Shown here: positions 16,439 to 25,143 of the stretch, in pieces
How positions within the stretch are numbered: the stretch's first letter is position 1
How the letters are laid out: every line of letters begins with the position of its first letter
Assembly: GCF_009429125.1 (NCBI RefSeq)
Contig: NZ_CP045529.1
Span: 4,144,276 to 4,208,275, forward strand
Origin: Luteimicrobium xylanilyticum
GTDB taxonomy: Bacteria > Actinomycetota > Actinomycetes > Actinomycetales > Cellulomonadaceae
Reading direction: 5' to 3'
Length of the DNA: 64,000 nt
Notes under the pieces: model-generated
The model's input: only the letters and a program-made list of their open reading frames with translations
What the model was told of the DNA's origin: nothing
Databases searched by the model: none
Program-made: the position numbers and the translations under genes

Positions 16439-17091
16439 CACAAATCTCGGAGATGGCCGACGTCGAACAGCGACACCACGTCCCACTCCCCGTCCGGCCG
16501 CTCGACCAGGCGCGTCACCGAGCAGTGACCGACGTCCGGCGCGACGACCGCGGCGCTCGGCACCAGCGCGGCGACGAGCGCCGACACCGTGGCCCCGTGC
16601 CCGACGAGCACCGCCCGCTCCCAGTCGCCGCGAGCCCGCCAGTCGTCGGCGAGCGCACCGACCCGTCGCGCCACCGATCCTTCCCCCTCGGGGAACTCCG
16701 GATACGTCGCCCGCTCGGTGAGCTCCGCCGGCATCTCGTACAGCGCCTCGAACCGCGCCCGGTAGTCGACGAGGTCGATCCCGACGAACGTGTCCAGCGG
16801 CTCGTAGAAGAAGTGCTCGCACATCCGGACGTCGAGCACGGCGGGCACCACCACCTCAGCGAGCGCCGCCGCCCCCGTCTGCGCGGCCCGGAGGAACGGG
16901 CTCGAGACGGCTACGTCGGGCGCGAACGCGGACACGACCGGCGCGAGCAGGGCTGCCTGCGCCTCGCCGCGCGGGGTGAGCGGCGGGTTCGACGGGTCCG
17001 CGACCTCGCGTGCGCCGTCGGGCTCGACGGTGTTGTACGCCTCGCCGTGCCGGACGACCAGCACCTCCCGCACGACGGCGACCACGCTCAT
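16438..17091 (-). CDS. Histidine phosphatase superfamily protein
   Basis: The R14-H15-G16 motif in VLVVRHGE marks the phosphohistidine nucleophile. The second histidine is in VLVGHGATVSALV. LTPRGEAQA and SSPFLRAAQT carry the supporting arginines. The 217-residue protein should be a cytoplasmic phosphomonoesterase or mutase-like enzyme. The ATG overlaps the preceding stop (ATGA), so it is co-translated with the unknown gene and ung. The substrate is not predictable. Confidence 0.88.
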   Translation of the reverse strand: MSVVAVVREVLVVRHGEAYNTVEPDGAREVADPSNPPLTPRGEAQAALLAPVVSAFAPDVAVSSPFLRAAQTGAAALAEVVVPAVLDVRMCEHFFYEPLDTFVGIDLVDYRARFEALYEMPAELTERATYPEFPEGEGSVARRVGALADDWRARGDWERAVLVGHGATVSALVAALVPSAAVVAPDVGHCSVTRLVERPDGEWDVVSLFDVGHLRDL

Positions 17092-17603
17092 CGCTGCTGC
17101 CCGCCGCGCGGCTTCATCGAGAGGAGCGCCGCGAGCCCCGTCGGCGGCGACACGATCTCCACCGGCTGCTCGCCCAGACGCGACGTCACGAGCGCGACCT
17201 CGCGCGCGGTGAGCGCCGCCGTGACGAGCCCTTCGTGCACGCCCCCGACGAGCGCGCCGTCGGCCCCGACGAGCATGACGTGCGTGTACCCGGCGACGCG
17301 TTGGACGTCCGCGCGCGCCCGGCGGACCTGGGCGTCCGACGACGGCGCGTCCACGCCGCGGCCGGGTTCCGCGACCTGGACGCGGACCCGCCGGGCCCAG
17401 CGCCGTCGTCGTCGGGCACGCAGCGACTCGAGGGCGTTCACGACGACGGCCGGGACGCTCGCGCCGTCCACCCGCACCTCGACGTCGGCGTCGGCGACGT
17501 GCGCGCCGAGGGCCGACGCGACGACGGCGAAGCGCGCCGCCGCCACCGCCGGGTCGGTCGTGCGTCCCCCGACCTCGAACCAGGTGCGGGGCTCCTCGCT
17601 CAC
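17088..17603 (-). CDS. Conserved-looking protein of unknown function
   Basis: The GTG at 17603 overlaps the ung stop (GTGA) and the stop overlaps the phosphatase start (ATGA), so the gene is locked into the operon. The 171 residues include [21 protein letters not shown] near the start, a basic patch ([20 protein letters not shown]) and a valine-rich second half ([19 protein letters not shown]). I do not recognise a family and see no signal peptide or membrane helix. A role linked to uracil repair is possible only by context. Confidence 0.7.
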   Translation of the reverse strand: MSEEPRTWFEVGGRTTDPAVAAARFAVVASALGAHVADADVEVRVDGASVPAVVVNALESLRARRRRRWARRVRVQVAEPGRGVDAPSSDAQVRRARADVQRVAGYTHVMLVGADGALVGGVHEGLVTAALTAREVALVTSRLGEQPVEIVSPPTGLAALLSMKPRGGQQR

Positions 17604-18286
17604 GGCAGGGTCCAGTCGATCGGGTCCGCGCCCTGCTGGGCGAGGAGCTCGTTGACCCGGGAGAACGGCTTCGAGCCGAAGAACCCGCGGTACGCGGACA
17701 GCGGCGACGGGTGCGTCGTGGCGACGACCGGGATGTCGCCCAGGCGCGGTCGCAGCGACTGCGCGTCGCGCCCCCAGAGGATCGCGACGAGCGGACCGCC
17801 GCGGGCGGCGAGCGCGTCGATCGCGCGGTCGGTGACCTCCTCCCAGCCCTGGCCGCGGTGCGACCCCGGCGTGCCCGGCGAGACCGTCAGGACCCTGTTG
17901 AGCAGCATCACGCCCTGCTCGCACCACGGCGTGAGGTCACCGGTCGACGGCTCGGGCGCGCCGACGTCGTCGTGCAGCTCCGTGAAGATGTTCCGCAGGC
18001 TTCCCGGCAGCGGGCGCACGTGGGGCTGGACGGAGAACGAGAGCCCCATCGGGTGGCCGGGCGTCGGGTACGGGTCCTGCCCGACGATCAGCACGCGCAC
18101 CCCGTCGAACGGGTACGTGAACGCGCGGAGCACGCTGGACCCGGCGGGCTGGTAGCCGCGTCCCGCAGCGTTCTCGGTGCGCAGGAACTCGCCCATCCGG
18201 TGCACGACCGGCTCGACGGGTGCCAGCTCGCGCGCCCAGCCCGGGTCCAGGAGCTCCGCGAGGGGTGCGGGAGTCGTCGTCGTCAC
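17600..18286 (-). CDS. ung: Uracil-DNA glycosylase, family 1
   Basis: The enzyme removes uracil from DNA to start base-excision repair. [20 protein letters not shown] is the water-activating loop, with proline in place of the usual histidine of GQDPYH, as is common in actinobacteria. LLNRVLTV follows, and [11 protein letters not shown] is the leucine/minor-groove loop with the catalytic histidine. The length of 228 residues is normal. It is the first gene of a six-gene minus-strand operon. The 227 bp upstream (18287-18513) contain no gene that I can see and presumably the promoter. Confidence 0.93.
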   Translation of the reverse strand: MTTTTPAPLAELLDPGWARELAPVEPVVHRMGEFLRTENAAGRGYQPAGSSVLRAFTYPFDGVRVLIVGQDPYPTPGHPMGLSFSVQPHVRPLPGSLRNIFTELHDDVGAPEPSTGDLTPWCEQGVMLLNRVLTVSPGTPGSHRGQGWEEVTDRAIDALAARGGPLVAILWGRDAQSLRPRLGDIPVVATTHPSPLSAYRGFFGSKPFSRVNELLAQQGADPIDWTLP

Positions 18287-18513
18287 GCGGCCAGCCTAGA
18301 GTCACGGCCGGGCGGACCTGCCATCATGGGCTCTCCCACGCTGCCGAGCTCTCGCGGAGCGGCCGCTGGGCCCGGAGTTTCCGCGCCAAGCAACACCTCC
18401 ACCCGCAGGGCCACCCTCACCCCCGCTCCGAGGTCCGGCAAACCGCCCGAAGACCGACGCACGACCGCCGATCGTGGCACTGCGGTGTTGCGTAGCGTGC
18501 GAACTTCAGGACG

Positions 18514-18900
18514 TCAGCCGCCCAGGGCCTCGGTGAACGCCTCCGGGAGCAGCACGTTCCCGGGCGCTCCGGCAAACAGCGGCGCGACCCGCACGGCATC
18601 CCATCCGGCGATCCCGGTCCCCACCGGGGTGAGGAGGAACGTCAGCTCCGGGTGCTCGCGCGCGAACGCGAGGAAGTCCTCGGCGTCGGCCACGAGCGCG
18701 TCCCACCCCGACATGGTGTCGATCCCGTACGACCGCCCCTGCAGACCGTGGCCCTGGCCCCAGACCGCGCCGAACCGCTCGTAGGCGGTCCGTGCGGCCC
18801 CGCCGCCGTGCGCCCCGGAGGCGTTGGACCCGAACACGAACACCTCACCGTCGGCGAGGTCGGTGATCACGCGGGGGCTGGTGCGGCGTCGGGCGACCAT
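18514..18900 (-). CDS. A1S_2505-type small protein
   Basis: The ATG at 18900 lies inside the 3' end of the ClC gene, which it overlaps by 34 bp in another frame. The 128-residue product has VFVFGSNASGAHGGGAARTAYERFGA and GQGHGLQGRSYGIDT, the glycine-rich signature of the A1S_2505-like proteins found in phages and bacteria. A late FLLTPVGTGIAGW segment follows. Biochemical function is unknown. The family call is from motif memory. Confidence 0.65.
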   Translation of the reverse strand: MVARRRTSPRVITDLADGEVFVFGSNASGAHGGGAARTAYERFGAVWGQGHGLQGRSYGIDTMSGWDALVADAEDFLAFAREHPELTFLLTPVGTGIAGWDAVRVAPLFAGAPGNVLLPEAFTEALGG

Positions 18901-20648
18901 CCCCCCACGGTAGGCGTGGCCGCGCCGGGGTGCCGGGCGGCCAGCACGGCCTGGTGGCTCAGCCAGCCGACGACCACGCCGTCCGCACCGCGCACCGGGA
19001 CGGCACCGTCGGCGGCCTCCAGGGCGTCGAGGGCGGTGTCGAGGGTGTCGGTGGACGTGACGGTCGGCGACGCCTCGGCGACGTCGCGGACCTGGGCGGT
19101 CTCGTGCCGGCCGTCGGCGAGCGTGTCGGCGAGCGCCCGGGCGGTGAGGACGCCGCGGTAGTCGCCGTCGTCGTCGACCACGAGGACCCGTCCGAGCGCG
19201 GACCGGGCGACCACCGACGAGACGTCCGCCAGCCGGTCGGACTCGCGCACGGTCGGGCCGAGCGGACGGACGACCTGGTCGACGGTGCGGTCGACGAGGC
19301 CGGCTGCGCGCTCGGGCTCGTCGAGGTCGACGCCCCGACGGCGCAGCTTGAGCGTGTAGATGGTGTCGTGGGACAGGAGCTTGCTGACCCCGGTCGCGAG
19401 CACGATCGCGGCCATGAGCGGGAGGATGATCGAGTACTCGCCGGTGAGCTCGAACATGATGACGACGGCGGTGATGGGTGCGCGGGCCGCCCCGGCGAAC
19501 ACGGCGCCCATCCCGATCAGCCCGTAGGCGCCCGCGGGTCCGGCGAGGCCCGGGGCGAGCTGGTGCGCGACCTGCCCGTACGCGGACCCGAGCATCGCGC
19601 CGATGAACAGGCTGGGCGCGAAGACGCCTCCCGAGCCCCCGATCCCGATGGTGAGGCTCGTGGCCAGCATCTTCCCGAGCATGAGGACGACGAGGAACCC
19701 GACCGCGTAGGCGCCCGCGATCCCGTTCCCGAGCACCGGATAGCCGACCCCGTACATCTCGGGGAGCACGAGGAGCAGTCCGCCCAGCAGCAGACCACCG
19801 AGGGCGGGCCGCGCCCACTCGGGCAGACGCACGAACCGCCAGCCGGCGTCGCAGAGGTCCTCGACCGCGTACAGCACCCGGGTGAACAGGACACCGGCGC
19901 CGCCGGCCAGCAGACCGAGCAGGATGAACAGCCCGTACTGCCCGAGGTGCTCGACGTGGAACGACGGGAGCTGCAGGAACGGTGCGTCGCCGAGCGCGGC
20001 GCGCCCGATGACGCTGGCGGTCACGGACGAGACGACGACCATGCCGAAGGACTCGGCGGTGAAGTCGCGCAGGATGAGCTCCATCGCGAAGAACACGCCG
20101 GCGAGAGGCGCGTTGAACGTCGCCGCGATGCCCCCGGCGGCGCCGCAGGCGACGAGGACGCGCATCCGCGGCTCCGCGACGCGGGTGAGGCGTCCGAGCG
20201 TGGACCCGAGGGCGGACCCGATCTGCACGATCGGACCCTCACGGCCGACCGAGCCGCCGCCGCCGATGCACAGGGCCGAGGCGAGCGCCTTGACCCCCGC
20301 CACCTGAGGAGCGATCCGCCCGCCCCGCCGCGCGACGGCGTACATCACCTCGGGCACGCCGTGGCCGCGGGCCTCGCGGGCGAAGAAGTGGACGAGCGGG
20401 CCGTAGAGCAGCCCGGCGACCACGGGCGCCAGCAGGACGAACCAGCGCCCGAGCCCCGGCAGGTGTGGGTTGGCGGCGTGCCCCTGCGCCGAGTAGTCGT
20501 CGAAGCCCGTGAACAGCCTCGTGAAGGTCTGGATCAGCCAGCGGAAGACGATGGCGCCGCCGCCGGCCCCCGCCCCGACGAGCAGAGCGAGGGTGAGGAG
20601 CCCCGTGGCGGAGCTGCGGAGCCAGAACCAGATCGATGAGAGACGCAC
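18867..20648 (-). CDS. ClC-family chloride channel or antiporter with CBS pair
   Basis: The 593-residue protein shows the ClC selectivity motifs GHGVPEV, GSVGREGP (gating glutamate present) and GGVFAPSLFIGAMLG. Two CBS domains occupy the C-terminal 150 residues (VVRPLGPTVRESD..., VRDVAEASPTVTSTD...). The helix carrying the intracellular proton glutamate of EcClC reads FFAMELILRDF. It has Glu at the first but Leu at the second position, as in channels rather than antiporters. It starts with GTG at 20648 without a ribosome site, 27 bp from the divergent MarR gene, suggesting leaderless transcripts. Confidence 0.9.
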   Translation of the reverse strand: MRLSSIWFWLRSSATGLLTLALLVGAGAGGGAIVFRWLIQTFTRLFTGFDDYSAQGHAANPHLPGLGRWFVLLAPVVAGLLYGPLVHFFAREARGHGVPEVMYAVARRGGRIAPQVAGVKALASALCIGGGGSVGREGPIVQIGSALGSTLGRLTRVAEPRMRVLVACGAAGGIAATFNAPLAGVFFAMELILRDFTAESFGMVVVSSVTASVIGRAALGDAPFLQLPSFHVEHLGQYGLFILLGLLAGGAGVLFTRVLYAVEDLCDAGWRFVRLPEWARPALGGLLLGGLLLVLPEMYGVGYPVLGNGIAGAYAVGFLVVLMLGKMLATSLTIGIGGSGGVFAPSLFIGAMLGSAYGQVAHQLAPGLAGPAGAYGLIGMGAVFAGAARAPITAVVIMFELTGEYSIILPLMAAIVLATGVSKLLSHDTIYTLKLRRRGVDLDEPERAAGLVDRTVDQVVRPLGPTVRESDRLADVSSVVARSALGRVLVVDDDGDYRGVLTARALADTLADGRHETAQVRDVAEASPTVTSTDTLDTALDALEAADGAVPVRGADGVVVGWLSHQAVLAARHPGAATPTVGGWSPDAAPAPA

Positions 20649-20675
20649 GGTACTGCATTATGCAACGATTGCTCT
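20649..20675. promoter_or_regulatory. 27-bp divergent spacer with TGCATTATGCA palindrome
   Basis: The palindrome at 20654-20664 fills the space between the ClC and MarR starts. CATAAT on the minus strand sits about 9 bp before the ClC GTG, as a leaderless -10 would. A MarR dimer here would control both genes. Both promoter and operator roles are inference. Confidence 0.45.
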
Positions 20676-21167
20676 GTGCATGACTCATCGGACCAGCAAC
20701 AGCCCACGGACGACCTGGTCACAGCCCTCCTCACGGCGTCCCGCGTTCTCGTCGGCGTCTCCGCGCGGTCGCTGTCCGACGTCGAGGGCGCCGTCTCGTT
20801 GACGCAGTTCCGCATGCTCGTGGTGCTGGAGCGCAGCCCCGGCACCAACCTGGCGGGACTCGCGAAGTCGCTGGGGGTCAACGCGTCCACGGCGTTGCGC
20901 ATGGTCGACCGGCTCGTCACGGCCGGCTGCGTCGAGCGCCACGACAACCCCGGCAACCGGCGCGAGGTGGTGCTCACCCTCAGCGCTCACGGGCGCGGCA
21001 TCGTCGCCGACGTGACGGACCGTCGACGCGCCGAGATCGCCAAGATCGTCTCGGCCATGTCGACCCGCGAGCGGGCGGGCCTCGTCGCCGCGCTGCAGGC
21101 CTTCGCCGACGCCGCCGACGAACCCGACCCGGCGACGTCGGGCGGTCTCGCCGCCCTCGGCTGGTGA
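20676..21167 (+). CDS. MarR-family transcriptional regulator
   Basis: The 163-residue protein has a clear winged helix: SLTQFRMLVVLERSPGTNLAGL, then LGVNASTALRMVDRLV, then the wing VERHDNPGNRREVVLTLS. The GTG start at 20676 lacks a Shine-Dalgarno sequence. Its stop overlaps the next start (GTGA), coupling it to the MetE-like gene. Divergence from ClC suggests that it regulates chloride transport, the downstream gene, or both. Confidence 0.88.
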   Translation: MHDSSDQQQPTDDLVTALLTASRVLVGVSARSLSDVEGAVSLTQFRMLVVLERSPGTNLAGLAKSLGVNASTALRMVDRLVTAGCVERHDNPGNRREVVLTLSAHGRGIVADVTDRRRAEIAKIVSAMSTRERAGLVAALQAFADAADEPDPATSGGLAALGW

Positions 21168-22240
21168 CGGACAATGGCCAGGTGCCTGTGCTCTCCCACC
21201 TGGTCGGCAGCGTCTCGCAGCCCGACGCCGAGTCCGTGTTCCGTGTCGTCGCCGACACCCTGGGGAACGGTGTCGCCCGCATCCCCGACGGTGAGGTCGG
21301 TGAACGCTTCTACTGGATCCAGTTCCAGAAGTCGCGCTTCGACGCGACGCCCGGCCTGGTGCGGGTCGGCGAGCCCGGTCCGCTGCTGCGCGGGCTGTTC
21401 GACAACCGGCCCATCGCCGTCGGGCCGGGCGTGGACGCCGCGTCGCTCGAGCTCCCCCCGCTCGGCTACGCGGACGCGGCGCTCGAGTCGTACAGGACGT
21501 TCTCCCGCCTGCGCGACGACGGCGTGATCCCCGCGGGCGTCCGGTTCCAGGTCTCTCTGCCCACCCCGGCCGGGGTGGTCGGCAGCTTCTTCGCCGACGA
21601 CGCCAAGGCCGCCGTGGAGCCCGTCTACGAGCGTGCGGTGCTCGCCGAGCTCGACCGCATCCTCGACGGGATCCCGCACGACGACCTCGCGATCCAGTGG
21701 GACACCGCGCTCGAGTTCGGCCTGCTGGAACGGGCCGAGATCCGCGGGCACCGCATGCGCGCCTGGTGGTCCGACGAGCCGTCCGAGGTGCTCGCCGGAG
21801 TCGTCGAGCGGGCCGCGCGCTACGCCGCCGCCGTGCCCGACGACGTCTCCCTGGGCTGGCACCTCTGCTACGGCGACGTCGAGGAGCACCACTTCGTCCA
21901 GCCGAAGGACGCGGGCACGCTCGCCGACGTCGTGACTGGCATCGCACGGTCCGTGACCCGCCCGGTCGACTGGATCCACCTGCCCGTCCCGATCGAGCGC
22001 GACGACGAGGCGTACTTCGCTCCCCTGGCCGACGCCGAGTGGCCGAGCGGCGCGACCGTGTTCCTCGGCCTCGTGCATCACGAGGACGGCGTCGCGGGCG
22101 CCCTGCGACGGGCCACCGCCGCCCGGACGGCCGTCCCGGAGTTCGGCATCGCGACCGAGTGCGGGTTCGGGCGTGGCCCGGCCGAGCGCACCGTCCCGCT
22201 GCTGCGGCTCCACGCCGAGGTCGCGGACGCCTTGTCCTGA
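21164..22240 (+). CDS. MetE/UROD-superfamily protein of unknown substrate
   Basis: The 358-residue protein begins LSHLVGSVSQPD and has IPDGEVGERFYW, IQWDTALEF, GWHLCYGDVEEHHF and a late IATECGFGR. The layout matches a UROD/MetE-like TIM barrel, in which the ECG cysteine could ligate zinc. It is too short to be a full MetE and lacks its N-terminal half. It is probably a stand-alone barrel acting on an unknown thiol or methyl substrate. It is translated with the MarR regulator. Confidence 0.65.
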   Translation: MTDNGQVPVLSHLVGSVSQPDAESVFRVVADTLGNGVARIPDGEVGERFYWIQFQKSRFDATPGLVRVGEPGPLLRGLFDNRPIAVGPGVDAASLELPPLGYADAALESYRTFSRLRDDGVIPAGVRFQVSLPTPAGVVGSFFADDAKAAVEPVYERAVLAELDRILDGIPHDDLAIQWDTALEFGLLERAEIRGHRMRAWWSDEPSEVLAGVVERAARYAAAVPDDVSLGWHLCYGDVEEHHFVQPKDAGTLADVVTGIARSVTRPVDWIHLPVPIERDDEAYFAPLADAEWPSGATVFLGLVHHEDGVAGALRRATAARTAVPEFGIATECGFGRGPAERTVPLLRLHAEVADALS

Positions 22241-22254
22241 CCTCGGCCGGACCG

Positions 22255-22860
22255 TCAGCCCGGGACGAGCCGGGCGAGCTGTCGGACGCCGCGCACGAAC
22301 ATGGCGTCGTCGTCGAACCGGCCCGCGAGCGCCGCGGTGCGCGGGTACACGTCGGCCGGGACGACCGGTTCGGGCCGCAGGGTCGTGCCGACCGGATCGG
22401 CCTGCTCCTGCGTGACGAACCCGGTCACGTAGCTGAGGAGGACGTCCGCGACGACGATGGCGTCGTCGTCGGGCAGGCCGGTGTCGGCGAGCGTGGCGAG
22501 CAGGCGCTCCATGAGCCCGAGCGCCCCGGGCCCGAGGGTGCCGGGGCTGCTGGACAGGAGCCGCGCGCTCCCCTGGTGGCGCAGGAGGCTGACACGGAGC
22601 GCGGCGAGCTGCGCGACGACGCGGTCGCGCGCGGTCGCGTCGTCGGGCAGGCCGGCGAGCGCGGCCGTGCCGGCGTCGAGGCCTTCCTGGGCGACGCGGT
22701 CCGCCATGAGCGTGACGAGCATCCCCTTGTTGCGCACGTGGTAGTAGAGGCTGGCCGCCTGCACCCCGAGCCGGGCCGCGACGAGTCTCATCGACAGCCG
22801 TTCGTACCCGACCTCGGCGAACACCGCCATGCCGGCCTCGACGATCCGGTCCACGTTCAT
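22255..22860 (-). CDS. TetR-family regulator
   Basis: The ATG at 22860 (MNVDRIVEAGMAVFAEVGYERLS) is preferred; a GTG two codons upstream is possible. The helix-turn-helix reads SMRLVAARLGVQAASLYYHVRNKGML, with the TetR YYHV.NK signature. The remaining helices form a ligand-binding domain. It is divergent from the rhomboid-like gene. Two palindromes sharing AACGGCGTT lie in the spacer, one close to each start, so it probably represses both genes. Confidence 0.85.
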   Translation of the reverse strand: MNVDRIVEAGMAVFAEVGYERLSMRLVAARLGVQAASLYYHVRNKGMLVTLMADRVAQEGLDAGTAALAGLPDDATARDRVVAQLAALRVSLLRHQGSARLLSSSPGTLGPGALGLMERLLATLADTGLPDDDAIVVADVLLSYVTGFVTQEQADPVGTTLRPEPVVPADVYPRTAALAGRFDDDAMFVRGVRQLARLVPG

Positions 22861-22879
22861 CGCCACGGTGCGAGCCTAT

Positions 22880-22892
22880 CGAACGGCGTTCG
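22880..22892. promoter_or_regulatory. TetR operator-like palindrome 1
   Basis: CGAACGGCGTTCG is a perfect 5-bp inverted repeat around GGC. It lies 20 bp upstream of the TetR start and shares its AACGGCGTT core with the second palindrome. Autoregulation by the adjacent TetR is inferred. Confidence 0.6.
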
Positions 22893-22945
22893 GTCGGCAC
22901 TCTCTTGATCCGTGCGAAGTGCGCGAGTAGCCTCATCAACACAGG

Positions 22946-22962
22946 TTCTAACGGCGTTAGAA
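22946..22962. promoter_or_regulatory. TetR operator-like palindrome 2
   Basis: TTCTAACGGCGTTAGAA is a perfect 7-bp inverted repeat around GGC. It lies 16 bp upstream of the rhomboid-like start, just before its GGAGGAGGG ribosome site. The core is identical to the first palindrome, 66 bp away centre to centre. Confidence 0.65.
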
Positions 22963-22977
22963 TCGGAGGAGGGTCTG

Positions 22978-23766
22978 ATGGCCGAGATCGCCTCCGCGGT
23001 CGTCACCGCGGTGCTCATGCTGCTCATGCTCCGGGCTGCCGCGACGCTCGTCGACCCGCGGTCGGCAGTGGCCGCCCGGACGGTGCCGTGGGCCGCCGTC
23101 GTCCTGGTCGGGCTCGCGGTCACGGGTCTCGTCGTCCAGGCGGCGTGGTCGGGGGCGATGGCCACGCTCGACGACGACCCCGCGCGCACCGGCTGGTGGC
23201 GCCCGTTCACCGCGGTCTTCCTCCAGAACGGTGGTGCGGCCGGCACCACGTGGAACCTCGTGACGCTCGCGCTCGTCGCCGCGGCGGCCGGCCTGTGGTG
23301 GGGCGACGTCCTCGCCGTCGTGCTCTTCGCAGCGGGCGCCCTGCTGCCCGGGCTCGTGGACGGTGTCGTCGGGACGCTGCTCCGGGCCCTGCCCGGATCG
23401 TCGGGGGCTGACGCCGTCACCACGTCGGCGGCGGACCCGCGGAACTTCGCGGGGAGCTCGGGCGCGACCTACTTCCTGGCGGCGACGCTCGCGGCGGCGG
23501 TCGTCCTGCACCGCGCGGCGCCCGTTCGTGAACGCCTCGTCGCAGGGTTCGTACCGGTGCTCGGAGCCGTCGCCTTCGTCGCCGTCGACGACGCCCACGG
23601 GCTCGTGACCGCCGAGGGCTTCGTCGTCGGGCTGGCCGTCACCGCCATCGTCGCGGTGTGGCCGCCCACCCGCCGCGCCGCCGCGAACCGCGGGCGCGCG
23701 CCCCGAAGGACGCGCGCCCGGCGGCGGCAGGGAGGTGGGGCGGGTCTCACCGCGGGACGCTGGTGA
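22978..23766 (+). CDS. Rhomboid-like membrane protein, divergent member
   Basis: The ATG at 22978 has GGAGGAGGG upstream. The 262-residue protein has about six hydrophobic segments. GWWRPFTAVFLQNGG matches the rhomboid L1 region, FAGSSGATYF carries a GSSG that fits the GxSG serine motif, and DDAHGLVTAEGFVVG resembles the AHxxG histidine helix with altered spacing. It may be an intramembrane protease or an inactive relative. The basic C-terminus (RRAAANRGRAPRRTRARRR) is cytoplasmic. It is probably controlled by the divergent TetR. The last 20 bp overlap the convergent DUF1772 gene. Confidence 0.6.
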   Translation: MAEIASAVVTAVLMLLMLRAAATLVDPRSAVAARTVPWAAVVLVGLAVTGLVVQAAWSGAMATLDDDPARTGWWRPFTAVFLQNGGAAGTTWNLVTLALVAAAAGLWWGDVLAVVLFAAGALLPGLVDGVVGTLLRALPGSSGADAVTTSAADPRNFAGSSGATYFLAATLAAAVVLHRAAPVRERLVAGFVPVLGAVAFVAVDDAHGLVTAEGFVVGLAVTAIVAVWPPTRRAAANRGRAPRRTRARRRQGGGAGLTAGRW

Positions 23767-24301
23767 CGGTCGGGGGCGCGAGCGCCGCGCGGTCCTCGGT
23801 CCGTTCCGGGCGACGGGCACCGACGAGCAGCAGCGCCCAGGCCATGCAGGCGAACGACGCGGTGTGCAGGACGGCGCGGACGACGTTCCAGGCGACCCAC
23901 GGCGTCTCGAAGTCGTCCCGGACCGTGGCCAGGTGCTTAATGTGCCCGGTGGACCCAGCCTGCGCGAGCTGGTCGTTCAGGGGGACGTTCGCCCCGCTGG
24001 TCACCAGGAACGCGACCAGGTAGCAGGTCAGCGCCGCGACGAGCCAGGCGAGGGCGGGCCTACCCGGCTCGCGCCAGACGAGGACGACCGCCGCGCCGAG
24101 CAACGGGATCGCGCCCATGAACAGGAGCATGAAGACCGGGTTCATGATGGCCTCGTTGATGCGCTGCATGGCCTCGACGACGGTGCGGTCGGACGACCTC
24201 GCCAGCCCCGGCATGACCGAGTACGCGAAGGCGGCGAAGAGCCCGGCCATGAGCCCGGTGCACAGCGTCGCCGCCAGCAGGGTGGCGTTCCGCAGGCGCA
24301 T
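23747..24301 (-). CDS. DUF1772-family membrane protein
   Basis: The ATG at 24301 overlaps the preceding stop (TGATG). The 184-residue protein has four hydrophobic helices. It begins LLAATLCTGLMAGLFAAFAYSVMPGL and has MQRINEAIMNP, SGANVPLNDQL and WNVVRAVLHTASF, the usual DUF1772 (anthrone-oxygenase-like) layout. It is co-translated with the NmrA-like gene. The reaction, if any, is unknown. Confidence 0.85.
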   Translation of the reverse strand: MRLRNATLLAATLCTGLMAGLFAAFAYSVMPGLARSSDRTVVEAMQRINEAIMNPVFMLLFMGAIPLLGAAVVLVWREPGRPALAWLVAALTCYLVAFLVTSGANVPLNDQLAQAGSTGHIKHLATVRDDFETPWVAWNVVRAVLHTASFACMAWALLLVGARRPERTEDRAALAPPTVTSVPR

Positions 24302-25143
24302 CACGCGGCGTCCTCGCTGGTCCAGACGCCGGTCGCGGCGGTGTCGTGGGCGTAGTCGGCGAAGTCCCGCGCCGGGCGGCCGAGGACACGCTGGACCCCG
24401 TCGGACACCTGGGCGTTGCGACCGTCCAGCACCGTGGTGAACAGGTACGTCAGCAGGTCGGTGACGTCGGCGGGAACACCCTCGGCCGTGAGCGCCGCGG
24501 CGTAGTCGTCGGCGGGCACGGACGTGTAGCCGATCTCCCGGCCCGACGCGTCCGCGATGGCCGCGACCGCGTCGGCGAACGTCAGGAGACGGGGACCCGT
24601 GAGCTCGTAGACGGTGCCGGTGTGGCCGTCCTCGGTGAGCACGGCGGCAGCGACCGCGGCGATGTCGTCGGCGTCGACGAACGGCTCGAGCACGTCACCC
24701 GCAGGCAGCACGACGTCGCCGGCCAGCACGGGCTCGAGCAGGTAGTTCTCGCTGAAGTTCTGGGCGAACCAGCTCGCACGCAGGACGGTCCAGTCGGCGC
24801 CGGACGACGCGACGGACTGCTCGGTGGCCACGGCGCTCTCCTCCCCGCGACCCGAGAGCAGCACGAGGCGGCGCGCACCCGACGCCACCGCGAGCTCGGC
24901 GAACGCACCCACCACCTCCGGCGCGCCCGGGACGGCGAGGTCCGGGTAGTACGACACGTAGACGGCGCGCACCCCGTCCAGAGCGCCTGCCCAGGTCGAC
25001 CGGTCCTCCCAGTCGAACGGCACACCACCCGCGCGCGAGCCGATCCGCACCCGGACGCCGCGGCGGGTGAGCTGCTGCACGACCCGTCGCCCGGTCTTGC
25101 CGGTACCGCCGAGGACGAGCGTCAGTTCTTCGTTGTCGGTCAT
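24301..25143 (-). CDS. NmrA-like NAD(P)-binding protein
   Basis: The ATG at 25143 gives MTDNEELTLVLGGTGKTGRRVVQQL, a Rossmann GxxGxxG dinucleotide site at the N-terminus; a longer frame upstream is implausible. VYVSYYPDL, LLSGRGEES, VLRASWFAQNFSE and VDADDIAAVA follow the NmrA/quinone-reductase pattern of atypical short-chain dehydrogenases. It may be a redox sensor or NAD(P)H reductase. It is divergent from a LysR gene, its likely regulator. Confidence 0.87.
   Translation of the reverse strand: MTDNEELTLVLGGTGKTGRRVVQQLTRRGVRVRIGSRAGGVPFDWEDRSTWAGALDGVRAVYVSYYPDLAVPGAPEVVGAFAELAVASGARRLVLLSGRGEESAVATEQSVASSGADWTVLRASWFAQNFSENYLLEPVLAGDVVLPAGDVLEPFVDADDIAAVAAAVLTEDGHTGTVYELTGPRLLTFADAVAAIADASGREIGYTSVPADDYAAALTAEGVPADVTDLLTYLFTTVLDGRNAQVSDGVQRVLGRPARDFADYAHDTAATGVWTSEDAA

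Noticed and set aside
18514..19818. A 434-codon frame that would fuse the A1S_2505-like protein to an upstream Arg-rich extension.
   Set aside because: The extension is an out-of-frame reading of the ClC gene; the ATG at 18900 fits the family.
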